A stretch of DNA of 64,000 nucleotides from Morganella sibonii. GTDB lineage: Bacteria > Pseudomonadota > Gammaproteobacteria > Enterobacterales > Enterobacteriaceae. Positions 43,150 to 52,617 of this stretch are shown here, one piece after another. Location: assembly GCF_040560245.1 (NCBI RefSeq), contig NZ_JAKMWP010000003.1; one strand, given 5' to 3'. The notes under the pieces were generated by a model, which did not search any database, was not told where the DNA came from, and was given only the letters and a program-made list of their open reading frames with translations. A program made the translations under genes and the position numbers. Positions within the stretch are counted from its first letter, which is position 1. The number at the start of each line of letters is the position of its first letter.

Positions 43150-44325
43150 CTAATGCGCCATGCGCGCAAATCCGTCAGCCAGATCCTGCTTCAGGTCATT
43201 AACATCCTCCAGTCCGATTTGCAGACGCAGTGTCCGCCCGCCGGGGTTCCACTCTGTAACGGTACGGTATTCGGCACAATCAAACGGGGTGATCAGGCTT
43301 TCAAAACCGCCCCAGGAGTAGCCCATTCCGAAAATGGAAAGTCCGTCCAGCAACCTGCCGATATCATCCTGCGTATATTTCGGGTCAAGTACCACCGAGA
43401 ACAATCCGGAAGAGCCGGTGAAATCGCGTTTCCAGATTTCGTGCCCCGGGCAATCCTCAAAGGCCGGATGCAGCACGCGGATCACTTCCGGGCGGGCTTT
43501 CAGCCAGTGTGCGATGTCCAGCGCCCGTGACTGGGCTTCTTTAAGACGGATTGACAGCGTACGCAACCCGCGCAGTGCCAGGAAACAATCTTCCGCACCC
43601 GGCAGCATCGCCATCAGATCATAGGTTTCCCGCAGTTTCGGCCACCATTCCGCGTTAGCAGAGACAATCCCCATCAGCAGGTCAGAATGACCGCCCAGAT
43701 ATTTGGTTCCGGCTTCAAGGGAGAGATCACAACCCATATCATGAGCCCGGAAAAACAGCGGCGTTGCCCAGGTATTATCAATAATCGTCGCGATTTTGTA
43801 TTTTTTCGCCACGGCGGTGATGGCGGGTACATCCTGAACCTCAAAACTCTGGGAGCCGGGAGATTCCAGGAAAATCGTGCTGGTGTTACTTTTGATCAGC
43901 GTTTCAATATCACTGCCGATCATCGGGTCATAATAGGTGATGGTGATCCCCATTTTTTCCAGCAGACCGCGGCAAAAGTTACGGGTCGGGCGGTAGACAC
44001 TATCCGGCATCAGCAGGTTATCGCCGCTTTTCAGCGTGGTCAGCAGCGCCAGTACAATGGCACCTAATCCGGACGGCGACAGCACGGTTCCTTCAGCGCC
44101 CGCGAGGGCGCTCCAGGATTGCTCGAGATTTTTGATGGTCGGCGTGCCGGCGGTACCGTAGTTAAATTCAGCCCGGTTATTCAGCAGAGCATCCATCGTC
44201 GGAAAAACCACGGTAGAACCCCGGTAAACCGGAGCATTAACAAAACCGGATTGTGACGCCGGGTCACGCCCCAGCTGCGTTATTTGTGTATCAATATGAA
44301 AATTTGAAACGGTTTTTTTAGTCAT
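43150..44325 (-). CDS. metC: Cystathionine beta-lyase / cysteine desulfhydrase-type PLP enzyme
   Basis: 391 residues of the Cys/Met metabolism PLP family. The PLP lysine is Lys208 in AGTKYLGGHSD; the segments NAPVYRGSTVVFP and NPGGRTLRLQIG are typical of cystathionine beta-lyase. The natural reaction is cystathionine to homocysteine, pyruvate and ammonia, but family members also desulfhydrate cysteine. It is downstream of a cysteine or serine importer on the same strand (40 bp gap), which supports use as a cysteine-degrading enzyme. Ends in a bidirectional terminator. Confidence 0.9.
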   Translation of the reverse strand: MTKKTVSNFHIDTQITQLGRDPASQSGFVNAPVYRGSTVVFPTMDALLNNRAEFNYGTAGTPTIKNLEQSWSALAGAEGTVLSPSGLGAIVLALLTTLKSGDNLLMPDSVYRPTRNFCRGLLEKMGITITYYDPMIGSDIETLIKSNTSTIFLESPGSQSFEVQDVPAITAVAKKYKIATIIDNTWATPLFFRAHDMGCDLSLEAGTKYLGGHSDLLMGIVSANAEWWPKLRETYDLMAMLPGAEDCFLALRGLRTLSIRLKEAQSRALDIAHWLKARPEVIRVLHPAFEDCPGHEIWKRDFTGSSGLFSVVLDPKYTQDDIGRLLDGLSIFGMGYSWGGFESLITPFDCAEYRTVTEWNPGGRTLRLQIGLEDVNDLKQDLADGFARMAH

Positions 44326-44365
44326 AACATCCTCACGCGTAATACGTCGTTATTCATTTACAGCG

Positions 44366-45658
44366 TTATTCGAAAAACTTAAAGAACGGGGAGAGACACA
44401 ACAGCACGCCGAAGAAAATAATAAACCAGACTGTTGCCCCTTTGAATTTATGTAATACCGGCACACGGTAAACCAGATAGCACGGGATCAGGCAGGAAAC
44501 CACGCCGAATAACGGCCCGCCGAGTTGCATAAAGAACAGAATAGAGAAGCGGGTGGAAACCCAGAACCACAGGGACAGAATCACGCCGATACATACACCG
44601 TAATGCAGCACGGTCTGATTAATACGCTCCTGCGGCATAAAGCGGGTAAGAATATTCACCACAATACCTTTAATCGCTTCCTGGAATCCGAGATAAATAC
44701 CGAGGAACGCGGTCAGAATGGCGAAAATATTCAGCATTGCCGTCATTACTTTAACAACCGCGCCCGGAATGACCTGTGCTGCGATCGCCAGCGCCGAGAT
44801 ATTCTGTTCAAATGCGGAGACAGCCTGGTCATGGCTGATAGAGAACGTAAACGAGAACGCAAAGAACAGAACCGCAACCGCCAGGATGATATACGCCACC
44901 CGGTTTGCGCGCACTGCACGGTAAGTCGCGATCCGCTTATCCTTTTCCACTCTGCGGTAAGCAATGTTCATCGGGCTTAAAATCTGTACAAACAGAATGG
45001 AGAACAGGGTAAACGGCAGTGTCAGGAACACATCCCGCAGGAACGGCAGGAAGTCCGGAAACGCGCTGATATTGGCAAAGTTCCAGTAAGGTACCATCAC
45101 AATACCGAGTAATACGATAATCCCGAATTTTACTATGACCATCGGGCCGGATACCTTGAATAACAGGCGTTCCCCCTGTGCGGCAATCGCCACCAGAACC
45201 GTCAGAATAATCAGTCCGTACCATACCGAATCGGATAACAATCCTTCCGTTATCCCGAATGTTTTAATGTAAGATGCACTGTCAAAGGTTACGGCGAGTG
45301 AATAGGAGAACATGCCGTGCAGCAGCATCAGGAAATAGGCGATACCCAGGGCTACCCCCCAGTTTTTCCCCAGATACTGTGTGATAACGCTGGCATAATC
45401 CTCACATTCCTCTGATTCGGATAATGTCCGCAGATATAAATTTTGCAGCCAGTAAATTGCCGGATACGACAATAATGTGGCGGCTATAAAGACCCAGATA
45501 CCTTTAATACCGATCTGAACCGGCATAAAAACAATCCCGGAACCGATTGCCATTCCGATACATAATACAACCCATCCGGCATCATATTTGGTAAAGGGGA
45601 TCTTTTTTAAATCACTATTTGCATTTGCACCTGTCTGAATGCTGTCTTGCATAGTCAA
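44366..45658 (-). CDS. Aromatic/hydroxy amino acid permease, YhaO/CyuP-like
   Basis: 430 residues with about 11 hydrophobic helices. The sequence is close to E. coli YhaO (CyuP), a cysteine or D-serine importer: the shared stretches include GWVVLCIGMAIGSGIVFMP near residues 28-46, YLGKNWG, DSASYIKTFGITEGLLSDS and ILSPM. It is the first gene of a two-gene minus unit with a cystathionine beta-lyase. A LysR gene lies divergently upstream. Cysteine uptake and degradation is the likely pathway, as for cyuPA in E. coli. Confidence 0.88.
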   Translation of the reverse strand: MTMQDSIQTGANANSDLKKIPFTKYDAGWVVLCIGMAIGSGIVFMPVQIGIKGIWVFIAATLLSYPAIYWLQNLYLRTLSESEECEDYASVITQYLGKNWGVALGIAYFLMLLHGMFSYSLAVTFDSASYIKTFGITEGLLSDSVWYGLIILTVLVAIAAQGERLLFKVSGPMVIVKFGIIVLLGIVMVPYWNFANISAFPDFLPFLRDVFLTLPFTLFSILFVQILSPMNIAYRRVEKDKRIATYRAVRANRVAYIILAVAVLFFAFSFTFSISHDQAVSAFEQNISALAIAAQVIPGAVVKVMTAMLNIFAILTAFLGIYLGFQEAIKGIVVNILTRFMPQERINQTVLHYGVCIGVILSLWFWVSTRFSILFFMQLGGPLFGVVSCLIPCYLVYRVPVLHKFKGATVWFIIFFGVLLCLSPFFKFFE

Positions 45659-45789
45659 TTCCTCAACGTTATAGATTTAATTATTTAAAAAGTCAGGAAC
45701 AACGTGAATATATTTATGTTGTATGGATACAGTGTTATAAAACCGTTGTTATAGTAAGGGGTAACACGCAGGCTGAACAGGGTACGACT

Positions 45790-46779
45790 ATGCTAATAAA
45801 TAAAAACACTTTTGCGTTTAAAGCAAAAATTGACAGCTACGCGATTTTTCGCCATCTGGAGCTGTTTATTAAAATTGTGGAGTGCAACAGTTTCAGCGGT
45901 GCGGCACGAAAACTCAACGTCACGCCGTCCTCTGTCAGCCGCGGCCTGCAGCAGCTGGAGGAACAATTAGGTGTGGTACTGCTGAAACGAACCACCCGTA
46001 ATTTTATTCTGACCGAAGCAGGCCGTTATTTATTGCAGAGGGCGCAACAGTTGCTGTCTGATCTCGATGATTCATTAGTAAATACGGCGAGTTTTTATCA
46101 GCACGCGCAGGGACAGTTAAAAATAACCTGTTCAATTGCATTCGGTGTCTGCCATTTAATGCGGCTTTACAGTGAATACCGGGAAATAAATCCGCAGGTC
46201 AGCTTATCGGTAGATCTGAATGATGCATTAATTAATTTAAATGAAACCGACTTTGATATTGCATTACGGATCACCAGTCATCCGCCGGAAAATTTTGCAT
46301 TACGAAAACTGTGCAATATAAACTGGGTCTATTGCGGCAGCCGCCATTATTTTGAGAAAAACGGAATTCCGCAGTCACCGGCAGATATTGCCCGTCATAA
46401 TTGTTTAATTAATCCGAATATTCCGGATACCTGGCGGATGAATGATAAGGACGGGGTGGCGTATCCGCTGGCTATTAACAATATGATTGAGGTAAACAGC
46501 AGTCTGGGATTACTGGAAGCGGCGCGCTGTCATCAGGGTATTGTCTGTCTGCCGACCTATATGCTGGGGAATTATATTGATAACGGCGAATTATTGCCGG
46601 TATTGCTGGATTATAACCCGAAAACCACGCCGTTCGCGCTGTATGCCCTTTACAACCCGGCACACACGCATGCCCCGAAGATCCGTACATTTATTGATTT
46701 TCTGGCGGATAAGCTTCCGCTCAATCCGCCGTGGGACAGCTGGATGTATCAGGACAGTGCAGGGAGCTCACCGGCATAA
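45790..46779 (+). CDS. LysR family transcriptional regulator
   Basis: 329 residues with the LysR winged HTH at about 32-56 (FSGAARKLNVTPSSVSRGLQQLE). An extra 25-residue N-terminal extension is open; the ATG at 45790 has weak ribosome binding site support. It is divergent from the permease/beta-lyase operon and likely controls it. Its 3' end overlaps a minus-strand GNAT gene by 31 bp. Confidence 0.9.
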   Translation: MLINKNTFAFKAKIDSYAIFRHLELFIKIVECNSFSGAARKLNVTPSSVSRGLQQLEEQLGVVLLKRTTRNFILTEAGRYLLQRAQQLLSDLDDSLVNTASFYQHAQGQLKITCSIAFGVCHLMRLYSEYREINPQVSLSVDLNDALINLNETDFDIALRITSHPPENFALRKLCNINWVYCGSRHYFEKNGIPQSPADIARHNCLINPNIPDTWRMNDKDGVAYPLAINNMIEVNSSLGLLEAARCHQGIVCLPTYMLGNYIDNGELLPVLLDYNPKTTPFALYALYNPAHTHAPKIRTFIDFLADKLPLNPPWDSWMYQDSAGSSPA

Positions 46780-47399
46780 ACATAATAGGTTTCTGTCACA
46801 TCATGGCCGCCCCAGTCATAGGCTTGTGCGGCGATACGCTGTAATCCTTTATGTTCATAAAAACCGAAATCAGAATCACTGTCTGTCCAGAGAAAATAAC
46901 GGGTGGCCCGCTTACCCTGCAGATAATTCATCGCCAGTTGCCAGAGGCGGTTGCCGATACCTTGTCCGCGGAAGCGGGAATCGATCATAAATAAATTCAG
47001 TGAGGCATCGAAATTCCTGTCACAGGAAGCCAGCAGATTTCCGTTGATAATCAGGGTGTTAAGATACATATCAAACAGGGTTTCTTCCTGCGGATCACGG
47101 GTGATAATATTTTTCAGGGCAGAATACTGACGGGTTTTGGCGCGGACTTTTTCCCGCAGATCGGCAGATGCCGTGACAGCCATAATACCGGCGATGGTAT
47201 CGCCATCCCGAACCACAAATATCCGCGTTGAGGTCAGAATGACATCATCCAGTAAAAATTCCGCCATCGGCAGAACTTTCTCTTTCGGAATCCAGCTGCG
47301 GTAATCCCAGGTAGTGATAATTAATTCATTAATTTGTGCAATATCTGCATCAGAAATGGTGTGTAACTCGCTGTAACTCAATGCCTGAGTATCACTCAT
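46749..47399 (-). CDS. GNAT family N-acetyltransferase
   Basis: 216 residues from ATG at 47399 (AAGGCGG upstream); the open frame extends to 47786 but has no conserved content and would cross the nudK promoter. The GNAT core includes FMIDSRFRGQGIGNRLWQLA near residues 145-164 and FYEHKGL. It is convergent with the LysR gene by overlap and divergent from nudK. Confidence 0.82.
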   Translation of the reverse strand: MSDTQALSYSELHTISDADIAQINELIITTWDYRSWIPKEKVLPMAEFLLDDVILTSTRIFVVRDGDTIAGIMAVTASADLREKVRAKTRQYSALKNIITRDPQEETLFDMYLNTLIINGNLLASCDRNFDASLNLFMIDSRFRGQGIGNRLWQLAMNYLQGKRATRYFLWTDSDSDFGFYEHKGLQRIAAQAYDWGGHDVTETYYVYAGELPALS

Positions 47400-47552
47400 G
47401 CAATCCGCCTTATGGGTGTGATGTCCGTGGCAGATTATATCGTCAGCATTATTATGCCTGCAAATAATGTCACCCGCTTTGCCATTGCCGGAGGCAGATA
47501 AAGCGATTACAGTGTTGCGCATACCCGCAATTTTGCTCACATCCGGTGAACT

Positions 47553-48140
47553 ATGACTTCCGAACAGGATACAGTCCGTATTATTGATACCATCACGCTT
47601 TCCGATAACTGGTATATCCTCAAAAAATATGTTGTTGATTATCTGCGCCGTGACGGCACCTGTCAGCGTCTGGAGCGGGAAGTTTATGATCGCGGCAATG
47701 GCGCGGTGATCCTGCTTTATAACCGTCAGAAAAACAGCGTTATTCTGATCCGCCAGTTCCGCCTGCCGGTATACGTCAACGGCCATGATGGCTTTCTGAT
47801 TGAGGCCGCCGCCGGTCTGCTGGAAGAGCAGGACCCGGTATCCCGCATTAAAGCAGAAGCAGAAGAGGAAACCGGTTTTCGCATCACCGATGTTGAAAAA
47901 GTCTTTGAAGCTTTTATGAGCCCCGGTTCAGTGACCGAAAAGCTTTACTTTTTTATCGCCGAATATCAGGACAACAACCGGCAAAGTGACGGTGGCGGTC
48001 TGCCGGAAGAGGGCGAAGATGTTGAAGTACTGGAAATGCCGTTCCCGCAGGCCCTTGCTGCGATCCGCAATGGTGAAATAATTGACGGCAAAACGATAAT
48101 GCTGTTACAGCATCTGGCACTGTCGGGGAGAATGGCATGA
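47553..48140 (+). CDS. nudK: GDP-mannose pyrophosphatase (NudK)
   Basis: 195 residues. The family start TLSDNWYILKKY, the SVILIRQFRLPVYVNG segment and Nudix box G-x5-E-x7-AEAEEETG fit NudK, which hydrolyses GDP-mannose to GMP and mannose-1-phosphate. It overlaps the following DUF4274 gene by 4 bp, so the two are coupled. Confidence 0.92.
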   Translation: MTSEQDTVRIIDTITLSDNWYILKKYVVDYLRRDGTCQRLEREVYDRGNGAVILLYNRQKNSVILIRQFRLPVYVNGHDGFLIEAAAGLLEEQDPVSRIKAEAEEETGFRITDVEKVFEAFMSPGSVTEKLYFFIAEYQDNNRQSDGGGLPEEGEDVEVLEMPFPQALAAIRNGEIIDGKTIMLLQHLALSGRMA

Positions 48141-48640
48141 CGGATGACGAAAAAGAGCAAAAAGAAGCACAATTAGTCCGCGATTTTCTGATGAACGCGA
48201 CACCGGAACAGCGGCACTTATTTATTGCCCGTTCCAATTATGACAATAATTATGATGCACTGAGCGAACTCGCGGCGGACCCGCAGCTGGATCGGGCATC
48301 CGCACTGCTGATGTACTGGTCTTTGGGAGCCGCCTGGTATGTGCAGTATGGCCATGATGATGACGTACCGGACTATTCACGGCACAGCCTGGCGTTGATC
48401 AGGTTAATTGAAACCCGCTATTCTGCGGGGTTTTATGCCGATCATGGTATCTGGTTTGACCCGATGCAGTCAGAGGGCGGACGGCCGGATGATTACCCTG
48501 ATCTGCCGGTCAGACGGCCTGTACCTGACATCATGTGCATCGCCGCACCCGGTGATGTGTATGTTGATTTGGATGATGATAATTACGATGAAGGCTTACC
48601 ATTACCGCTGGCAGAACAGGTGTATGCACTCTATGAATAG
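48137..48640 (+). CDS. DUF4274 family protein
   Basis: 167 residues, acidic. Family features are the N-terminal FLMNATPEQRHLFIARSNYDNN and the YWSLGAAWYVQYG segment, both typical of DUF4274 proteins, small cytosolic proteins of unknown function. It starts at an ATGA overlap with nudK. Some DUF4274 genes travel with toxin/effector cargo, and an orphan T6SS island lies 1.2 kb downstream, but this is weak evidence of an immunity role. Confidence 0.82.
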   Translation: MTDDEKEQKEAQLVRDFLMNATPEQRHLFIARSNYDNNYDALSELAADPQLDRASALLMYWSLGAAWYVQYGHDDDVPDYSRHSLALIRLIETRYSAGFYADHGIWFDPMQSEGGRPDDYPDLPVRRPVPDIMCIAAPGDVYVDLDDDNYDEGLPLPLAEQVYALYE

Positions 48641-48691
48641 CATCTGCTGATGCATTCTTTCCCTGCGGGCGTTATGCGAAGGAAAACTGTC

Positions 48692-49234
48692 GTGAAAACA
48701 ATCATGAAAACAGGAAAATATCTTCCGCTGGTACTGTCCCTGCTGTTGCCGTTATCTGCCGGTGCCGGAAAGACATCACCGGCGATATTATCACCGGAAG
48801 AGGTGGTGCTCGATTTCTACCGCCTCAACTTGCAGGACCCGCCTTCTGATGGTTATACAAAAAGCCAGGATTTGTATGTCAGCCCGTCATTACAGGTAAG
48901 TATCAATGATTCCCTCAGTTGTAATTTCGACGGTCCGGACACGGATCAGGCGTTTTGTGACCAGCCGCGCCCCTGCAAAGAAACGGCACATAATGTGATG
49001 TGTCTGTGGGGGGATTATTGGGTGGAAAACGATGTCAATTATTACACCAAGTCACAGGATTATCCGGACTCATGGATAACAGAGCGGGCGGCTCATACAG
49101 AATCACAATCCGCTGATACCGCCACTGTACGCATTACGCTGGGGAAAGCACCGGAGCCGTTACGGTCATTCCGGGTAAAATTGATTCTGACCGGCGGACA
49201 ATGGAAAATTGATAATATTGTGATGATGGAATGA
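48692..49234 (+). CDS. Secreted DUF3828-like protein
   Basis: 180 residues from GTG at 48692 (AAGGAAAA upstream); an ATG at 48704 is possible. A signal peptide (YLPLVLSLLLPLSAGA) precedes the body. The body has EEVVLDFYRLN and a C-terminal VKLILTGGQWKIDNIVM, typical of DUF3828, a periplasmic domain similar to NTF2-like folds. Four Cys (CNFDG, FCDQ, CKE, MCLWG) may form two disulfides. It is in the same strand as nudK/DUF4274 and lies next to the T6SS cargo region, with which it may or may not be connected. Confidence 0.75.
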   Translation: MKTIMKTGKYLPLVLSLLLPLSAGAGKTSPAILSPEEVVLDFYRLNLQDPPSDGYTKSQDLYVSPSLQVSINDSLSCNFDGPDTDQAFCDQPRPCKETAHNVMCLWGDYWVENDVNYYTKSQDYPDSWITERAAHTESQSADTATVRITLGKAPEPLRSFRVKLILTGGQWKIDNIVMME

Positions 49235-49822
49235 CACCGGTGTTCAGATACGTTTTGTGCATAAAATAAGTAAACAGATAAATTCACCTTTTTTACGCTT
49301 TTTTCTTATTTTATCCGGAATGAAAAAATGAAGAGTGTTTATCAGTACATTTTATTTTTGAAATTTATTCTTATAATTCAGGGTATTATGATGATAAAAT
49401 ATTTTATTACATATTTTATTTTCGTGAGAATAAACTGAATTTATTTTTAATCTTTATTTACAAAGAGTTATTTTTAATTGTAAGTAATCCTGCCAGTTAC
49501 CTCCGGATTTGTACGACATTAACACCTGTTTTTGTGGGTAATTCATCCTTTCATAAGTGTAATCACCTGTTTTTTCATTAAATTAAAACTAAAGATAAAT
49601 ATGCTGTGAGATACAGAGGCTTTCCTGTACTTTACATATTGTTAAGTGAATTTTATGATTTTACCGTTGTTATCCTGTGTGACGACATTACTCGTCCGGT
49701 CACATTATTCCGGCCCGGTCATTATTACTACCGGGCCGTTCTGTTTTGTTTCCGGGTCTGGTTCGCTGCAGCCCTGCGGTAGCTATATTCCGGACCCGGC
49801 AATTCTGATTTATGGGGGAGCA
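49235..49822. other. AT-rich leader region of the T6SS cargo island
   Basis: 588 bp, very AT-rich from about 49260 to 49650, with no convincing ORF; the frame open before vgrG lacks a ribosome binding site. A hairpin with 9-bp perfect arms CGGCCCGGT and ACCGGGCCG (49711-49719 and 49730-49738) followed by TTCTGTTTTGTT lies 85 bp before vgrG. It may be a terminator from upstream transcription or an attenuator of the island. The AT bias suggests H-NS silencing. Confidence 0.6.
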
Positions 49823-51817
49823 GTGACACCATCTATTTCTGATCTGTTACCGGAAAAATCCGGGCTGATTTTTACCTGCAAAATAGGCCGGTTACCGGAG
49901 CAGACCTTTCAGGTCACCGAATTTTCCCTCAGCGAATCCCTTTCCTCACTGTTTTCACTGACCATCAGCGCAGTCAGTCTGCTGCCGTCCGTGACGTTTG
50001 AGGAGCATTTAGGCTCCGCCGCCTCACTGACGGTCACCCGTGACGGTGTTAAAGTCCGTACCGTACAGGGGCTGCTGGCCTCTGCGGAACAGGGTAATAC
50101 TGACGGCAACAAAACCTGGTATCACTTTCTGATCCGCCCGGAGATGTGGATCATGACGCTGAATCAGGACAGTCGTATCTTCCGAGAACAATCGGTGCCG
50201 GAAGTGCTGGCGACGCTGCTTAAAGAAGCGCATGTCAAAAACGACCTGAAATTCTATCAGGACGAGTTACACCAAAAGCGGGAGTACATTACTCAGAAAC
50301 GGGAATCTGCTTATGATTTCTGGTGTCGTCTGGCCTTTGAGGAGGGCATTAATTTCTGGTTCGAAGAAGGCCCGAAACTGTTTTACAGCGACAACCACCT
50401 CGGTATGACTGCCGGTATCAACCTGATCTATAACCCGCAGGCCGATACCGATATCCGTGACAGCACGGCGTTCTCCTGGCGCTACGCCGAACAGCTGTGC
50501 AGTGATGTCATTATCCAGAAAGATTACAATCCGGATCGCCCGTCTTATCCGTTTCAGCATGAAGTCACCGGTGAAGTACACAAACAGCATCCGGTATATG
50601 AAAGTTATGGCCGCTACCGTGATGATGAAACCGGTAAGCCGTTCACACAACTGCGTTATGAGCAGTCGCAGAACCAGCGTCAGACCGGCTCGGCGGGCAC
50701 CAACTGCTTTGCGCTGATGCCGGGTAAAATCTTTGCCCTGCAAAACCATCCGTCGGATGCGATGAATCAGTCGTGGCAGGTGATCACGGTTAACCATCGC
50801 GGTGTGCAGCCGCTGGCCGATAACAGCGGCGGCGAAGGCACCACATTCAGTAACACCGTGCAGTTTATCCCCGGTACACAGGAATGGCGGCCGCCGTTCC
50901 GTTTCCGGCCGCAGGCTGATGGTAACGAGTTGGCTACCGTGGCCGGCCCGGACGGCGAAGAGATTTACACCAACGAGCACGGCGCCGTGAAAGTCTATTT
51001 TCACTGGGATCGCTATGCTAACCCCGATCACAGTGCCTCTTGCTGGGTACGGGTGGCACACGGTTGGAACGGTAACGGTTACGGGTTTATGTCTATACCG
51101 CGTATCGGACAGGAAGTGATCGTTTCATACCTTAACGGTGATATTGATAAACCGATTATTACCGGCTGCACCTATAACGGACGCAATAATCCGCCGCTGA
51201 ACCTGCCGCAGGAGAAAACCCGGACCACATTCCGCACACAGACCCATAAAGGTGACGGATTTAATGAACTGCGTTTTGAGGATGAAGCCGGGCAGGAAGA
51301 AGTGTATATCCATGCGCAGAAAGATATGAATGCGCATGTTGAGAATGATGCCACCTGGCATATACAGCATGATTTAAAGCGGCGGATTGATAACAACAGT
51401 CACACCGAACTGACCGGTGATGAGCATGTCATTATCAACGGCTCACAAAAACACCAGACCAGCGGGGATGTCTCGCTGCATATCAAAGGGGAACAGCACA
51501 CCCGTGCGGATAAAAATCTGGTGACTGAAAGCGGACAGCAGACGCATCATCTCAGCGACGGAAAAATCATTATAGAAGCGGGAACAGAAATCACCCTCAA
51601 AGTCGGCGACAGTTTTATCCGCATCACGCCGGGGGCGATTTTTACCTCCGGTAATCTGAACGTCGGGGACAGCGCACCCGGTAACGGTGTTCCGGTCAGA
51701 CTGATGCCACCGGACGGGGTTCCGCCAGCGGAGCCGCCGCATCCGGTGAAAAAATACTGTGCAGTGGCTGCGCAGCATTCCGGCAGTATGCTGATTAAGC
51801 CCGCGGAGGAAGAGTGA
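49823..51817 (+). CDS. vgrG: Type VI secretion tip protein VgrG
   Basis: 664 residues from GTG at 49823, which has GGGGGAG 2-8 nt upstream. The gp27-like base begins with FTCKIGRLPEQTFQVTEFSL; the gp5/OB-fold part contains VRVAHGWNGNGYGFMSIPRIGQEVIVSYLNGD; the C-terminal beta-helix ends with repeated sheets and a Pro-rich tail. VgrG trimers form the spike that carries effectors. No sheath or membrane core genes of the T6SS are here, so this is an orphan vgrG island that depends on a system elsewhere. It is the first gene of the effector operon and overlaps the adaptor gene by 4 bp. Confidence 0.95.
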   Translation: MTPSISDLLPEKSGLIFTCKIGRLPEQTFQVTEFSLSESLSSLFSLTISAVSLLPSVTFEEHLGSAASLTVTRDGVKVRTVQGLLASAEQGNTDGNKTWYHFLIRPEMWIMTLNQDSRIFREQSVPEVLATLLKEAHVKNDLKFYQDELHQKREYITQKRESAYDFWCRLAFEEGINFWFEEGPKLFYSDNHLGMTAGINLIYNPQADTDIRDSTAFSWRYAEQLCSDVIIQKDYNPDRPSYPFQHEVTGEVHKQHPVYESYGRYRDDETGKPFTQLRYEQSQNQRQTGSAGTNCFALMPGKIFALQNHPSDAMNQSWQVITVNHRGVQPLADNSGGEGTTFSNTVQFIPGTQEWRPPFRFRPQADGNELATVAGPDGEEIYTNEHGAVKVYFHWDRYANPDHSASCWVRVAHGWNGNGYGFMSIPRIGQEVIVSYLNGDIDKPIITGCTYNGRNNPPLNLPQEKTRTTFRTQTHKGDGFNELRFEDEAGQEEVYIHAQKDMNAHVENDATWHIQHDLKRRIDNNSHTELTGDEHVIINGSQKHQTSGDVSLHIKGEQHTRADKNLVTESGQQTHHLSDGKIIIEAGTEITLKVGDSFIRITPGAIFTSGNLNVGDSAPGNGVPVRLMPPDGVPPAEPPHPVKKYCAVAAQHSGSMLIKPAEEE

Positions 51818-52617
51818 TGTCGATGACCTGGCGCGAGTGGATGGCGAATGTCAGACAGGGTGATGTGTATTTTCTGCTCAACAGACTGGCACACCCGGAC
51901 CCGACCGATCTTTTTTACCGTAATGACTGGATTGATGAGGCCATTCCGTTGTATGCCGGAACGCCGTTATCTCATCTGGGCACCACCGGACCCTGGCTTG
52001 TCAGGGTAAAATGGCAGACACTCTCCGGAATGGCTGAACAACTTGATACTATGCCATTTTCAGATAACAGTTGGGGCTGGGCATATCACAGCCTGAACAA
52101 CTGGGAAGAGCAGGTGGCACACTGGCAAAAATATCAGTTGATATGGTTTGAGGAGGAAGAACGGGTTTTACGCCTGTTTGACCCAAGAGTGGCGGGAGTG
52201 CTGATCCCGGCCTGCAAACCTGCGGACTGGGCATCTCTGCTGATGCCGCTGGCTGATTGCTGTATTCCGTCACCGCAGGGAAACAAGGTCGTTAACCGCC
52301 TGCTTTCCGCCGGTAATTCCCCTGTGCCATCACGATTTGAGCCGGGAGTGCATCTGAAGGAAGCATGGAATCAGTCTGCTCAGGCACGCAAAAATGTGGC
52401 AGATAATTTTCAGATCACTTTCTGGGAAGCATACCCGGATCTGGCGTTAGCACTTGATGAACCACCGGGGCGTCTTCTTTCTCTGATTAACCGCAGTATG
52501 GATGACTATGAGAATGATCTCGTGGATGTCGTCTGGCTGAGAAATGACATGTTTCTCCGGTATCTGAAGCATCATAACCTTATTGAAAACTATCCGGGGA
52601 CAGCCGATGCAATCTGA
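51814..52617 (+). CDS. DUF4123 T6SS adaptor (Tap/TEC-like chaperone)
   Basis: 267 residues. The DUF4123 marks are an N-terminal region with YLLNRLAHPDPTDLFY-like content followed by GTTGPWLVRVKW and later LFDPRVAGVLIPA (residues about 121-133). DUF4123 proteins load the effector downstream onto VgrG. It sits exactly between vgrG and the lipase gene with overlaps of 4 and 11 bp, the standard order. Confidence 0.9.
   Translation: MMSMTWREWMANVRQGDVYFLLNRLAHPDPTDLFYRNDWIDEAIPLYAGTPLSHLGTTGPWLVRVKWQTLSGMAEQLDTMPFSDNSWGWAYHSLNNWEEQVAHWQKYQLIWFEEEERVLRLFDPRVAGVLIPACKPADWASLLMPLADCCIPSPQGNKVVNRLLSAGNSPVPSRFEPGVHLKEAWNQSAQARKNVADNFQITFWEAYPDLALALDEPPGRLLSLINRSMDDYENDLVDVVWLRNDMFLRYLKHHNLIENYPGTADAI

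Noticed and set aside
47400..47786. N-terminal extension of the GNAT gene at 46749
   Set aside because: The extra 129 codons cross the nudK promoter and overlap its start, show no conservation and lack a ribosome binding site, while ATG 47399 has one.
49646..49822. N-terminal extension of VgrG
   Set aside because: The normal VgrG start follows GTG 49823 with a GGGGGAG site; the upstream frame contains the hairpin and is not protein-like.
50267..51061. 264-residue open frame opposite vgrG
   Set aside because: It lies within the strongly conserved vgrG coding sequence; it reflects codon bias rather than a gene.
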